Shown: positions 22,995 through 31,331 of the stretch, piece by piece | Numbering within the stretch: position 1 is the first letter of the stretch | Layout of the letters: every line of letters starts with the position of its first letter | Source of the DNA: Streptomyces sp. H27-C3 | Lineage (GTDB): Bacteria; Actinomycetota; Actinomycetes; Streptomycetales; Streptomycetaceae | DNA length: 47,978 nt | Assembly: GCF_030063415.1 (NCBI RefSeq) | Contig: NZ_JASITA010000051.1 | Location: 1-47,978, forward strand | Direction of reading: 5' to 3' | Notes under the pieces: model-generated | Databases searched by the model: none | What the model was told of the DNA's origin: nothing | The model's input: the letters and a program-made list of their open reading frames with translations, nothing else | Position numbers and translations under genes: made by a program

Positions 22995-23552
22995 ATGGCG
23001 CACGGCGAGGTGCTCGAGTTCGAAGAGTACGTACGCACCCGGCAGGAGGCCCTGCTGCGGAGCGCCAGGCGGCTCGTCCCCGACCCGGTCGACGCCCAGG
23101 ACCTCCTCCAGACCGCGCTGGTGCGCACGTACGGCCGCTGGGACGGCATCGCGGACAAGTCCCTGGCCGACGCCTACCTGCGCCGCGTCATGATCAACAC
23201 GCGTACCGAGTGGTGGCGTGCGCGCAAGCTCGAAGAGGTTCCGACCGAGCAGCTGCCCGACGCGAGCGTCGAGGACGGCACCGAGCAGCGCGCGAACCGC
23301 GCACTCCTGATGGACATACTCGGCGTGCTGGCACCCAAGCAACGCAGCGTGGTCGTGCTGCGACACTGGGAGCAGATGAGCACGGAGGAGACGGCCGCCG
23401 CGCTCGGAATGTCGGCGGGTACGGTCAAGAGCACACTGCACCGGGCACTCGCCCGGCTGCGGCAGGAGCTGGAGAGCCGTGAGCTGGACGCGCGCGTCTT
23501 CGAGCGCGCGGGGCACGGTGACGGACGGGGGCGGGAGCGGTGCGCGGCCTAG
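22995..23552 (+). CDS. sigE: ECF RNA polymerase sigma factor SigE (cell envelope stress)
   Basis: A 185-residue extracytoplasmic-function sigma factor. Region 2 covers about residues 8-75 (RTRQEALLRSARRLVPDPVDAQDLLQTALVRTYGRW), and region 4 about 115-165 with the HTH MSTEETAAALGMSAGTVKSTLHRALARLR. SigE of S. coelicolor directs cell-wall integrity genes and is activated transcriptionally by the CseB-CseC two-component system rather than by an anti-sigma factor; none is encoded next to this gene. The identity rests on the gene order sigE-cseA-cseB-cseC downstream of mutY. ATG 22995 is preceded by GGAGG. The stop overlaps the cseA start by 13 nt. Confidence 0.95.
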   Translation: MAHGEVLEFEEYVRTRQEALLRSARRLVPDPVDAQDLLQTALVRTYGRWDGIADKSLADAYLRRVMINTRTEWWRARKLEEVPTEQLPDASVEDGTEQRANRALLMDILGVLAPKQRSVVVLRHWEQMSTEETAAALGMSAGTVKSTLHRALARLRQELESRELDARVFERAGHGDGRGRERCAA

Positions 23553-24202
23553 CGAAGCGCGGCAGGTGCACATGGGCGGCGAGTGGCACGGCTCTGGCCG
23601 GCCTCGCCGCCGTCGGCCTGTTCGCCGTGTCATGTGATGCGGGCGGTACGGGCACGCGCGACGCGGGCCCGGCCCGCACCGACCCGGTCGCCCGCGCGAC
23701 GCCGTCCGACGGCGCGACGACGCCTCCGGCGGCCAAGCGGGTGAACGCCGTGGCGCTGCTCCAGGAGGACCCGAAGGTCAGCGAAACGGTCAAGCGCGAC
23801 CTGAAGCCGTGCGTCAAGGACGAGTACCCGGTCGACACGTCGTACGGGAAGCTCACCGGCAGCACCGACAACGACGTTGTGGTGAATGTGATGACGTGCG
23901 GGGATGCCGTGGGCATCGGTACGTATGTGTATCGCGAGCAGGGCAATTCGTACGCGAATGTCTTCGCGGCCGAGGCCCCCGCCGTCTACGCGGAGATCGA
24001 CCGCGGTGATCTGGTCCTGACCAAGCCGGTCTACGGGAAGAACGACCCGATGGCATATCCGTCGGGCGAAGAGGTGATCACGTACCGCTGGTCGGGGAAC
24101 AAGTTCACCGTGCACGATCAGGTGCACAACGACTTCAGCCGCGCGGTGGGCGGGGACGGCGACGAATCCGCCGCGCAGCCGAGCGTCCCGACGGAGAACT
24201 GA
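23540..24202 (+). CDS. cseA: Lipoprotein CseA, negative modulator of the SigE system
   Basis: A 220-residue lipoprotein. Positive N-terminus, hydrophobic core GTALAGLAAVGLFAVS and lipobox ending in Cys32 (AVSC), then a Thr/Pro-rich spacer and an exported domain (MTCGDAVGIGTYVYREQGN, YRWSGNKFTVHDQV). In S. coelicolor CseA sits on the outside of the membrane and dampens activation of the sigE promoter, probably through CseC. The GTG start at 23540 lies within the sigE gene, with GGGAG just before it, so translation is coupled to sigE. The middle part of the protein has no motif I recognise. Confidence 0.9.
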   Translation: MRGLAKRGRCTWAASGTALAGLAAVGLFAVSCDAGGTGTRDAGPARTDPVARATPSDGATTPPAAKRVNAVALLQEDPKVSETVKRDLKPCVKDEYPVDTSYGKLTGSTDNDVVVNVMTCGDAVGIGTYVYREQGNSYANVFAAEAPAVYAEIDRGDLVLTKPVYGKNDPMAYPSGEEVITYRWSGNKFTVHDQVHNDFSRAVGGDGDESAAQPSVPTEN

Positions 24203-24213
24203 GAGAGCAGCGG

Positions 24214-24915
24214 ATGGCCGAGACCCATGTCCTGTTTGTGGAGGACGACGATGTCATCCGCGAGGCCACTCAGCTCGCGCTGGAGCGCGACGGCTTCGTG
24301 GTCACCGCGATGCCCGACGGCCTGTCCGGCCTCGAAGCCTTCCGCAGCAACCAGCCCGACATCGCGCTGCTCGATGTGATGGTGCCCGGCATCGACGGCG
24401 TGAGCCTGTGCCGGCGCATCCGCGACGAGTCGACGGTGCCGGTGATCATGCTGTCGGCGCGGGCCGACTCGATCGACGTCGTGCTCGGCCTGGAGGCCGG
24501 CGCCGACGACTATGTGACGAAGCCCTTCGACGGCGCGGTGCTGGTCGCCCGCATCCGCGCGGTGCTGCGCCGCTTCGGGCACGCGGGCGGCCCGGCCGGT
24601 GGCCCCGAGGAGGGCCTGGGTCCCGACCGCGGGCTGCTGGTCTTCGGCGACCTGGAGATCGACACGGAGGGCATGGAGGTCCGCAAGGACGGCGAGCCGG
24701 TCGGCCTGACGCCGACGGAGATGCGGCTGCTGCTCGAATTCTCCTCAGCGCCCGGCACGGTCCTCTCCCGCGACAAACTCCTTGAGCGGGTCTGGGACTA
24801 CGGGTGGGGCGGCGACACCCGGGTGGTGGACGTCCATGTCCAGCGGCTGCGCACCAAGATCGGTCAGGACCGCATCGAGACGGTCCGCGGCTTCGGGTAC
24901 AAGTTGAAGGCATGA
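24214..24915 (+). CDS. cseB: Response regulator CseB (OmpR family)
   Basis: A 233-residue DNA-binding response regulator. Receiver domain residues 1-115 with the acidic pocket E10-D11-D12, phosphoacceptor Asp54 (ALLDVMVPG), Ser81 and Lys103 (YVTKPF). An acidic Gly/Pro linker leads to a winged-helix domain (about 140-232; LTPTEMRLLLEF, GGDTRVVDVHVQRLRTKIG, VRGFGYKL). In S. coelicolor phosphorylated CseB activates the sigE promoter. It starts 11 nt after cseA, and AGAGAGCAGCGG precedes the ATG. Confidence 0.95.
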   Translation: MAETHVLFVEDDDVIREATQLALERDGFVVTAMPDGLSGLEAFRSNQPDIALLDVMVPGIDGVSLCRRIRDESTVPVIMLSARADSIDVVLGLEAGADDYVTKPFDGAVLVARIRAVLRRFGHAGGPAGGPEEGLGPDRGLLVFGDLEIDTEGMEVRKDGEPVGLTPTEMRLLLEFSSAPGTVLSRDKLLERVWDYGWGGDTRVVDVHVQRLRTKIGQDRIETVRGFGYKLKA

Positions 24916-24973
24916 GCCACCGCCCCCTGTCTGCCCCTGGCGCTGCGACCTCTCGTACGGAACGGGACTCCGC

Positions 24974-26266
24974 ATGAGGCGCTTCGCCCTGCGCACCGGC
25001 GTCCGCTGGAAGATCAGCATCGCGATCGCCGGAGTCGGCGCGCTCATCGCGATCGCACTGAGCCTGGTCGTGCACAACGCCGCCCGCGTCTCGATGCTCG
25101 ACAACGCCCGCGAGGTCCAGATCGAGCGGCTGCAGTTCGCCCAGCGGTGGTACGAGTCCGCGCGGGAGCCCAGGTTCGGCACGAAGCTCAACGATCCCGC
25201 GCTGCCCCCGGAACTCAAGGCGAGCACCGAGCGGGGCCGCCGCGCCACCCATGTCGCGGAGAGCCCGAACGGCGTGCCCGACGTATGGGCCGCCGCCCCC
25301 CTCGGCAACGGTGACGTGCTGTCCCTGCACACCCCGTTCACCGACCGCTCCACCGCGATCATGGAGGACCTGGACCGCGCCTTGGTCATCGGCTCGGTCT
25401 CGGTCGTCTTCGGCGGCTGCGCCCTGGGTGTGCTGATCGGCGGCCAGTTGTCCCGGCGGCTGCGCAAGGCGGCCACCGCGGCCGGCAAGGTCGCCCAGGG
25501 CAATGCGGACGTACGCGTACGGGACGCCATCGGCGGTGTCGTACGGGACGAGACCGATGAGCTCGCGCGCGCCGTCGATGCCATGACCGACGCGCTCCAG
25601 GAGCGCCTGGAAGCGGAGCGCCGGGTCACCGCGGACATCGCGCACGAGCTGCGCACCCCGGTGACCGGCCTGCTCACCGCCGCCGAACTGCTGCCGCCCG
25701 GCCGCCCCACCGAGCTCGTACGGGACCGGGCGCAGGCCATGCGGACGCTGGTCGAGGACGTGCTGGAGGTGGCGCGGCTCGACAGCGCCTCGGAGCGGGC
25801 CGAGCTGCAGGAGATCGCCCTCGGCGAGTTCGTCGGCCGCCGGGTCGTGCGCCTCCACCCGGACGCGGTGGTGCGGGTCGTCCACGAGTCCTGGGTGAGC
25901 ACCGACCCCCGCCGCCTGGAGCGCATCCTCGGCAATCTCCTCGGCAACGCCGCCAAGCACGGCAAGGGGCCGTACGAGGTCACCGTCGAGGGCCGGGTGG
26001 TGCGGGTGCGCGACCACGGACCCGGTTTCCCCGAGGCACTGCTCAAGGACGGGCCGAGCCGGTTCCGTACGGGCAGCAGCGACCGGGCGGGCCGCGGCCA
26101 CGGCCTCGGCCTGACGATCGCGGCCGGTCAGGCCCGCGTCCTGGGCGCACGGCTGACCTTCCGCAACGCGCATCAGAACGGCGGGGCCATCGCGGTGCTG
26201 TGGCTTCCCGAGCACGCGCCGACCACCACCGGCAGCTACCCGATCGTGCGGCTGCCGGCCAAGTAG
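24974..26266 (+). CDS. cseC: Sensor histidine kinase CseC
   Basis: A 430-residue membrane kinase. First helix about 15-36 (ISIAIAGVGALIAIALSLVVH), extracytoplasmic sensor region to about 135, second helix (LVIGSVSVVFGGCALGVLIGG), then a HAMP-like linker. The H box has the phosphoacceptor His224 (DIAHELRTPV). N box NLLGNAAKHGKG and G boxes VRDHGPGFPE and RGHGLGLTIAAG form the ATPase domain. It phosphorylates CseB in response to cell-wall damage; lysozyme and wall-targeting antibiotics are known inducers in S. coelicolor. Last gene of the operon, followed by a hairpin at 26385-26410. Confidence 0.95.
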   Translation: MRRFALRTGVRWKISIAIAGVGALIAIALSLVVHNAARVSMLDNAREVQIERLQFAQRWYESAREPRFGTKLNDPALPPELKASTERGRRATHVAESPNGVPDVWAAAPLGNGDVLSLHTPFTDRSTAIMEDLDRALVIGSVSVVFGGCALGVLIGGQLSRRLRKAATAAGKVAQGNADVRVRDAIGGVVRDETDELARAVDAMTDALQERLEAERRVTADIAHELRTPVTGLLTAAELLPPGRPTELVRDRAQAMRTLVEDVLEVARLDSASERAELQEIALGEFVGRRVVRLHPDAVVRVVHESWVSTDPRRLERILGNLLGNAAKHGKGPYEVTVEGRVVRVRDHGPGFPEALLKDGPSRFRTGSSDRAGRGHGLGLTIAAGQARVLGARLTFRNAHQNGGAIAVLWLPEHAPTTTGSYPIVRLPAK

Positions 26267-26384
26267 CCCGTCGTCCCCTGGAGTCGGCGGCCCGGTACAC
26301 GGCATCTCCGCCGCCCGGCGGCTCGTCCCGGTGCCGGCACGCAGCACCAGGCACCTCCAGGCGCCTCCATGCACCACTGACAAC

Positions 26385-26410
26385 GGCCCCCGGTGCGTAC
26401 ACCGGAGGCC
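26385..26410 (+). terminator. Hairpin downstream of the sigE-cseABC operon
   Basis: CCGGTG-CGTA-CACCGG at the core, extended by GGCC on both sides with small internal mismatches. It lies about 120 nt after cseC. No T tract. Confidence 0.45.
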
Positions 26411-26458
26411 GGAATCATGAGGTCACACGTCACGGCGTCACGGCGTCACCGCGGTCGG

Positions 26459-26590
26459 TCAGGCGTTTTCCTTCGCCAGCTCCCGGCCCGGGGCCACCGG
26501 GCGGGCAGAGTCCGTGGGGCCTGCGACCGGACCCTCGGCCGGCTCCGGGCCCGCGCCGCGCAGCGGCACCTCCTTCACGAAGAAAGAGAT
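26459..26590 (-). pseudogene. 3' tail of an MFS efflux gene (deletion remnant)
   Basis: On the minus strand a frame of about 44 codons ends at TGA 26461-26459. It begins, after an in-frame TAG, with FFVKEVPLRG, a sequence I recognise as the end of the last helix and cytoplasmic tail of EmrB/QacA-type MFS efflux pumps (KEVPLRG is common there), and goes on with a plausible hydrophilic tail ending PGRELAKENA. There is no start codon or transporter body upstream; the DNA changes directly into the C-terminal half of a TetR gene on the other strand. A divergent efflux-tetR pair lost its middle, in this reading. Confidence 0.45.
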
Positions 26591-26906
26591 CCTGACCCGC
26601 TACAGCCGGGCCCTCGCCGCCGCCGCCCCGCTCTTCCGCTTCATGCAGGAGAACCAGGCGACGATGCGCGACCTGAGCATCGGCGAGACGTTCAAGGAGC
26701 GGATGCTCGTCATGCTCGACCTGGTCAAGGAGCCGGATTCGGCGCTGAAGGACCAGGTCCGCTGTATCAGCGCGCTCTTCACGATGCACGCCGGCATGTT
26801 CGTCCTCAAGGACGTCGAAGGCGACCCCGAGGAGAAGCGGCTGGCCGTCCTCGAAGTCGCCATCGACCTGGTGACCCAGGCGCACGGGCACGCACTGAAG
26901 AGCTAG
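26514..26906 (+). pseudogene. TetR-type regulator lacking its HTH domain (deletion remnant)
   Basis: A frame from GTG 26514 gives 130 residues. From about SFTKKEILTRYSRALAAAAPLF onward it resembles the all-helical ligand domain of a TetR regulator (RFMQENQATMRDL, VRCISALFTMHAGMFVL, EVAIDLVTQAHGHAL). The N-terminal helix-turn-helix is missing; the first 20 residues are Gly/Pro/Ser-rich and are the antisense of the MFS tail. The junction is near 26575-26590, where a TetR protein would just be leaving its HTH. Without the DNA-binding domain it is unlikely to be a regulator, though a ligand-binding fragment could be made. Its TAG stop overlaps the converging M23 gene stop within CTAG. Confidence 0.6.
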
Positions 26907-27598
26907 ACGCTGACGCCCTCCGAGCGGAGGTAGGTCACCGGGTTGATCGCGGTGCCGTAGTTCGGCGTCGTACGGATCTCGAAGTGCAGGTGCGGCCCGC
27001 TGGAGTTTCCGGTGTTGCCGGAGAGCGCGATGCGCTGGCCGGTCTTCACCTTCTGCCCGGGGTGCGCGTCGACCTTCGACAGGTGGGCGTACTGCGAGTA
27101 CGTGTTGTTGTCGTGCTTGATCACGATCGCGTTCCCGTACGCCGGGCCGTCACCGGCCCCGTTCGGCCCGGACTTCACCACGGTGCCGCCGTGCACGGCC
27201 TCGACCGGGGTGCCGATCTTCACCGCGAAGTCCTGCCCGGAGTGCTTGCTGGCCCACATGCCGCCGCCCTTGCCGTACGTAGCGCTGAGCGAGTAGTGAT
27301 CGACCGGCTCGCCCCAGGCTGCGGGAGCCTTCTTGGCGGTGGCCTTCTTGGCAGCCGCCTTCTTGGCAGCCGCCTTCTTGGCGGTGGCCTTCTTGGCAGC
27401 CGCCTTCTTGGCGCCCGCGGCGGCCTTGGCCTGGGCGTCGGCCTGCTTGGAGACGGACGAGGCGGCGGATCCCTCGGCGGCGAACGCCGTCCCCGTCGTC
27501 CCGAGCACCATCGTCGCCCCGAGTCCGGCGGCCACCAGGGCTGCACGGGTACGGATGGACGACGAGCCGGCAAGGGAGAAGATGTCGCGCTTCGGCAT
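26903..27598 (-). CDS. Secreted M23 metallopeptidase (LytM-type)
   Basis: A 231-residue exported peptidoglycan hydrolase-like protein. Signal peptide: basic N-terminus, hydrophobic AALVAAGLGATMVLG and AFA-A cleavage near residue 40. A linker with repeated KKAAA/KKATA units (about 60-95) should bind anionic wall polymers. The M23 domain follows, with zinc ligands in HSGQDFAV (His, Asp) and HLHFEIR (second His), and the usual AVHGGTVVKSG and GNAIVIKHDNNTYSQYAHLS beta strands. ATG 27598 is preceded by GGAGG at 9 nt; longer frames lack a signal peptide. The M23 active site looks intact, so it should cleave peptide cross-links in the wall. Transcribed alone. Confidence 0.93.
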   Translation of the reverse strand: MPKRDIFSLAGSSSIRTRAALVAAGLGATMVLGTTGTAFAAEGSAASSVSKQADAQAKAAAGAKKAAAKKATAKKAAAKKAAAKKATAKKAPAAWGEPVDHYSLSATYGKGGGMWASKHSGQDFAVKIGTPVEAVHGGTVVKSGPNGAGDGPAYGNAIVIKHDNNTYSQYAHLSKVDAHPGQKVKTGQRIALSGNTGNSSGPHLHFEIRTTPNYGTAINPVTYLRSEGVSV

Positions 27599-28020
27599 GC
27601 GGAAGAAACCTCCGGAGATAAGAACGAACCCGGCAAACCGCCGAGCTGCCTCACCTTGGTAACCCGCACCCCCGCCCCGCCTCAAACCGCCCATCTACTA
27701 CCCCGGGCCGTAGGCGTGGCGACAGCAATCCGACCCTTGACGGCTGCCGACGCGTTCTGCAGGGGGATTCGAAATAAAGGCTCTCGTCATGGTTTAGCCC
27801 CACACCGGAACCCAGCGAATCGGGCATACGCCCAGGTTCCGCACCCCTTACGCACACCGGACCGAAGGTCCCGCCGACCGCCACCCGGAAGTCCCCTGAC
27901 CGACTGGGAACACGCCAACTATTCCCCTTCGTATGCCGCGAACAGCCTGTGCGCCTTGTCACCGCCACGCCCCTCGATACGCTTCCCCATCGGACAGCGC
28001 AGGCCTCAGGGGGACGGCAC
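27599..28020. promoter_or_regulatory. Divergent intergenic region between M23 and NACHT genes
   Basis: No credible gene in 420 nt. On the minus side lies a G-rich leader of M23 in which I see no recognised riboswitch. On the plus side TTGTCA (27956-27961), a 16-nt spacer and TACGCT (27978-27983) make a good promoter for the NACHT gene, with a 5' leader of about 30 nt. Lower GC at 27765-27800 marks a likely promoter zone for the M23 gene. Confidence 0.55.
27956..27983 (+). promoter_or_regulatory. Promoter of the NACHT-LRR gene
   Basis: TTGTCA, 16 nt, TACGCT; start codon GTG 28021 and a GGGGGA Shine-Dalgarno lie downstream. Confidence 0.5.
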
Positions 28021-31000
28021 GTGGAACCGGCAACCATCGGCGCCAGGCTCGTATCGGGCGCCGTAGCACCGCTGATCAAAAAGCTCTTCGTGGCCGAGGG
28101 GCCGGGCGCAGGCCTGGTGGACAAGCCGATCCGGCTCGCCGGATACGTCTCCTTCAAGGGCGAGAAGCGCACCCTCGCCCAGGGCGACCTGCGCAAACTC
28201 GCAGCCGAGCTGGTCAAGCAGGCCGTACGGGCGGGCGAGCGGCCGGTGCCGACCGGTGAGGACGCCGCGGTGATCGACGCCCTGACCGCCACGCTGTACG
28301 CCGTCGGGGACCTCGCCCTCAGCGACCTCGACGCCGTCCGGCTGGGCCACACTGCCCTGGCCCGCGAACTGCGCCGCGCGGGCGGCGCACCGGAGCGGCA
28401 CCTGTCGGCGGACGCGACGTACTTCTACGAGCGCCTGCTCGACACCACCTGCCTGCACATCCTGAACTTCTTCACCCAGCGCTCGACCTTCGTCGCCGCG
28501 ACGCTGGTCACCCAGAGCCGCCGCCAAGGCGAGCTGATCGCCAAGGTGGACGCGCTGATCGCGCGCAATCCGCTGCCGGGGGCGGAGGACGTGGCGTTCG
28601 AGCAGCGCTATCTGGCGCACATCGCGAAGAAGCACAGCAAGCTGACGATCTTCGGCATCGACCTCAGCAACTCACCGGGGAAGTGGCCGCTGGACGCGGC
28701 GTATCTGAGTCTGGAGGCGACGGTCGGCGCCTTGCCCCCCTTGCCCGACTGGGCGCCGCTCGGGGATGCGGCCACCGGCCTGGACGCCGCTCCCGGACCG
28801 GAGAGCCGGCGGCCGGAGACGCGCGACATCAGCTGGGCGCTGAAGAGCGGGCGGATGGGGACGCACGAAATCGAGGCTGCGCGGTCGATCCTCTTGGCCC
28901 TCAACGAGACCAGCCCCGCCGACCAGGCCCTCGCCGCCCACGAGCGCGTCCTGCTGCGCGGCGAGGCCGGCTCCGGCAAGACCACCCTCGTCCAGTGGCT
29001 CGCCGTGTCCGCCGCGCGCCAGGACCTCGACGACCGCATGGCGTACCTGCACGACCGCGTCCCCTTCGTCCTGCCCCTGCGCACCCTCACCCGCCACGGC
29101 GAGCGCCTCCCCGCCCCCAAGGACTTCCTGGCCGCCGTCGACTGCCCTCTCGCCGGTGAGCAGCCCACCGGCTGGGAGGCGCGGGTGCTCACGGCGGGCC
29201 GCGGCCTGGTCCTGGTCGACGGCATCGACGAGATCCCGGACGCCGAACGGTCCCGCACGCGCGCGTGGCTCGGCGAACTCATCGACACCTACCCCGGCAA
29301 CCGCTGGCTGGTCACATCCCGCCCTTCGGCCGTACGGGAGGACTGGCTCGACGACGAGGACTTCACCGAACTCACCCTCTCCCCCATGAGCCGGGCCGAC
29401 GTGTCCTCGTTCATCAAGCGCTGGCACACGGCCGCGCGCACGGGCTCCGAGGACGACGAAGCCTTGACGGAATACGAGCGCCAACTCCTCGCCGCAGTAC
29501 GGGCGAAGCCCGATCTCGGCCGCCTCGCCACCAGCCCTCTGTTGTGCGGCCTGATCTGCGCCCTGCACCGCGACCGCCGCGGCTTCCTCCCGCTGGGCCG
29601 CAAGGACCTCTACATCGCGGCGCTCTCGATGCTGCTCGTACGCCGCGACCGCGAGCGGCACATGGGGGTCCCGGACCTGCGCGAGGAACCGCAACTCCAG
29701 CTGCTGCAAAGGCTCGCGTACTGGCTGATCCGCAACGGCCGTACGGTCATGGACCGTTCACGGGCCGTGCGCATCATCATGGACGCTCTCCCCGGCGTTC
29801 CTGAGCTGGCCGCGCTGGGCGACCCGAAGGCGGTCTTCGAACACTTCCTGCACCGCAGCGGCCTCCTGCGCGAACCGTCCCCCGGAACCGTCGACTTCAT
29901 CCACCGCACCTTCCAGGACTTCCTCGGCGCACGGGCGGTCGTCGACGAGGGCGACTTCGGGGTACTGGTCGCGCACGCGGCTGACGATCAGTGGGCCGAC
30001 GTGATCCGCATGGCGGTCGCCCACGCCAGGCCGCGCGAGCGTGCGGAGTTCTTCACCGACCTGCTCACGTACGGCGACGCGCACCCGGACGTCACCGTCC
30101 GCACCCGCGTCCGCCTGCTGGCGGCGGCCTGCCTGCAGGATGCCGCCGAACTCTCCCCGCTCGTACGCCAAGCGGTCGAGAAGGGAGCCGCAGCGCTGAT
30201 CCCACCGCGCAACGCCGAAGCGGCCCGCGACCTCGCGGCAGCCGGGCCGATGATCCTCGACCTGCTGCCGGGGCCGGAGACGCTGGACTCGTCCACCGCG
30301 CACGATGTCGTCGTCGCCGCGTCCCATGTGGCATCGGACCTCGCGATCCCCTTCCTCGCGCGATTCTGCGGACATAAGTCCGCGCTGGTCCGGGCCCAGC
30401 TCATCTGGTCCTGGGCCCGGTTCGAGACCGGCCCGTACGCCGAAGAGGTCATCGCGCATATCGACCCCGAAGGCCTGTACTTCACGGCCTCGACGGACGA
30501 ACACCTCGCGGCTCTCGGCGCACTCGGCGCCCGGCCGATGCTCGACGCGAAGGGCGAACTGTCCGCGCTAGCCCTGCGCACCTACACGTCCGACGCCTCG
30601 CTCACCCACGTCCGCATCCGCGGCAACCCGTCCCTGACGGATGTGTCGTTCCTGCGCGGCCAGGACCGCCTCCACATCCTGTCCATCACCGACTGCCCCC
30701 GGCTCACCGACCTGACCGGAATCGCCGGGCTGCCCCTGCGTGGGCTCACCGTGGACCTGACAGTCCACACCGGCATCAGCCCTCTGACGGCGCTGGCGGG
30801 CCTGGAGTCCCTCAGTCTCTACGGCGAAGGAATCGCCTGGTCCATGACCGACCTCCCCCGGGAAGCCCCCTTGCAGTCCCTGGACCTGAGCCATCTGGCG
30901 GCGCCGACCGACGGACTGGGCGAACTCGGCAGGTACGGAGAGCTGGAGTCCCTCCATCTCGGCCTCGGATCGCATCCTCAGGCCCCGGACTGGGCAGCCA

Positions 31001-31314
31001 TCGGCCGACTGACCCGGCTGTCCTACCTGGAGACCACCGGGGATTCGCTTCTCTCCGCTCCCCGTTCGCTGTCCGTGCCCGCCGTCACGGACCTTTCTCT
31101 TCTGGGCGACATCTCCTCGGCCATGCTCGTCGGGGTTTCCAAGCTCTTCCCCAACCTGGCTCGCCTGGAACTCAGTTCGCCCGCGCCGGAGATCGACCTC
31201 ACACCAGTTGCGGCTCTGTCACAACTCCGGAGCATCCGCCTCTTCGGCAGCCCCCACAGCGTGCACGGCCTCGACCAGCTCCCGGAGAACGTCACGGTGT
31301 ACAGGCACGGGTAG
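28021..31314 (+). CDS. NACHT-LRR STAND ATPase (bacterial NLR-like)
   Basis: A 1097-residue signal-transduction ATPase. Residues 1-290 are a helical N-terminal domain (MEPATIGARLVSGAVAP, LAGYVSFKGEKRTLAQ) of the kind found in front of actinobacterial NACHT modules. NACHT: Walker A GEAGSGKTTL with Lys320, Walker B LVLVDGIDEIPD with Asp400, sensor region NRWLVTSRP, then winged-helix-like YWLIRNGRTVMDR and FIHRTFQDFLGARAVV, typical of NACHT proteins. Helical repeats follow to about 830, then leucine-rich repeats from about 850 to the end (LTHVRIRGNPSLTDVSFL, LTDLTGIAGLPLRGL, LESLSLYGEG, LQSLDLSHL). GTG 28021 has GGGGGA 7 nt upstream; a GTG/ATG at 27949 would start inside the promoter. Proteins of this group are known antiphage immune factors; role here is inferred. 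Confidence 0.9.
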   Translation: MEPATIGARLVSGAVAPLIKKLFVAEGPGAGLVDKPIRLAGYVSFKGEKRTLAQGDLRKLAAELVKQAVRAGERPVPTGEDAAVIDALTATLYAVGDLALSDLDAVRLGHTALARELRRAGGAPERHLSADATYFYERLLDTTCLHILNFFTQRSTFVAATLVTQSRRQGELIAKVDALIARNPLPGAEDVAFEQRYLAHIAKKHSKLTIFGIDLSNSPGKWPLDAAYLSLEATVGALPPLPDWAPLGDAATGLDAAPGPESRRPETRDISWALKSGRMGTHEIEAARSILLALNETSPADQALAAHERVLLRGEAGSGKTTLVQWLAVSAARQDLDDRMAYLHDRVPFVLPLRTLTRHGERLPAPKDFLAAVDCPLAGEQPTGWEARVLTAGRGLVLVDGIDEIPDAERSRTRAWLGELIDTYPGNRWLVTSRPSAVREDWLDDEDFTELTLSPMSRADVSSFIKRWHTAARTGSEDDEALTEYERQLLAAVRAKPDLGRLATSPLLCGLICALHRDRRGFLPLGRKDLYIAALSMLLVRRDRERHMGVPDLREEPQLQLLQRLAYWLIRNGRTVMDRSRAVRIIMDALPGVPELAALGDPKAVFEHFLHRSGLLREPSPGTVDFIHRTFQDFLGARAVVDEGDFGVLVAHAADDQWADVIRMAVAHARPRERAEFFTDLLTYGDAHPDVTVRTRVRLLAAACLQDAAELSPLVRQAVEKGAAALIPPRNAEAARDLAAAGPMILDLLPGPETLDSSTAHDVVVAASHVASDLAIPFLARFCGHKSALVRAQLIWSWARFETGPYAEEVIAHIDPEGLYFTASTDEHLAALGALGARPMLDAKGELSALALRTYTSDASLTHVRIRGNPSLTDVSFLRGQDRLHILSITDCPRLTDLTGIAGLPLRGLTVDLTVHTGISPLTALAGLESLSLYGEGIAWSMTDLPREAPLQSLDLSHLAAPTDGLGELGRYGELESLHLGLGSHPQAPDWAAIGRLTRLSYLETTGDSLLSAPRSLSVPAVTDLSLLGDISSAMLVGVSKLFPNLARLELSSPAPEIDLTPVAALSQLRSIRLFGSPHSVHGLDQLPENVTVYRHG

Positions 31315-31331
31315 GAACGCAGTTGACCTCA

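Noticed and set aside
27599..27790. ydaO-type c-di-AMP riboswitch upstream of the M23 gene
   Set aside because: Considered because such riboswitches precede wall hydrolase genes in Streptomyces and disA is in the window, but I could not find the conserved core in the leader.
26393..28066. 557-codon plus-strand frame
   Set aside because: Crosses the tetR remnant, the M23 gene (antisense) and the intergenic region; no family features.
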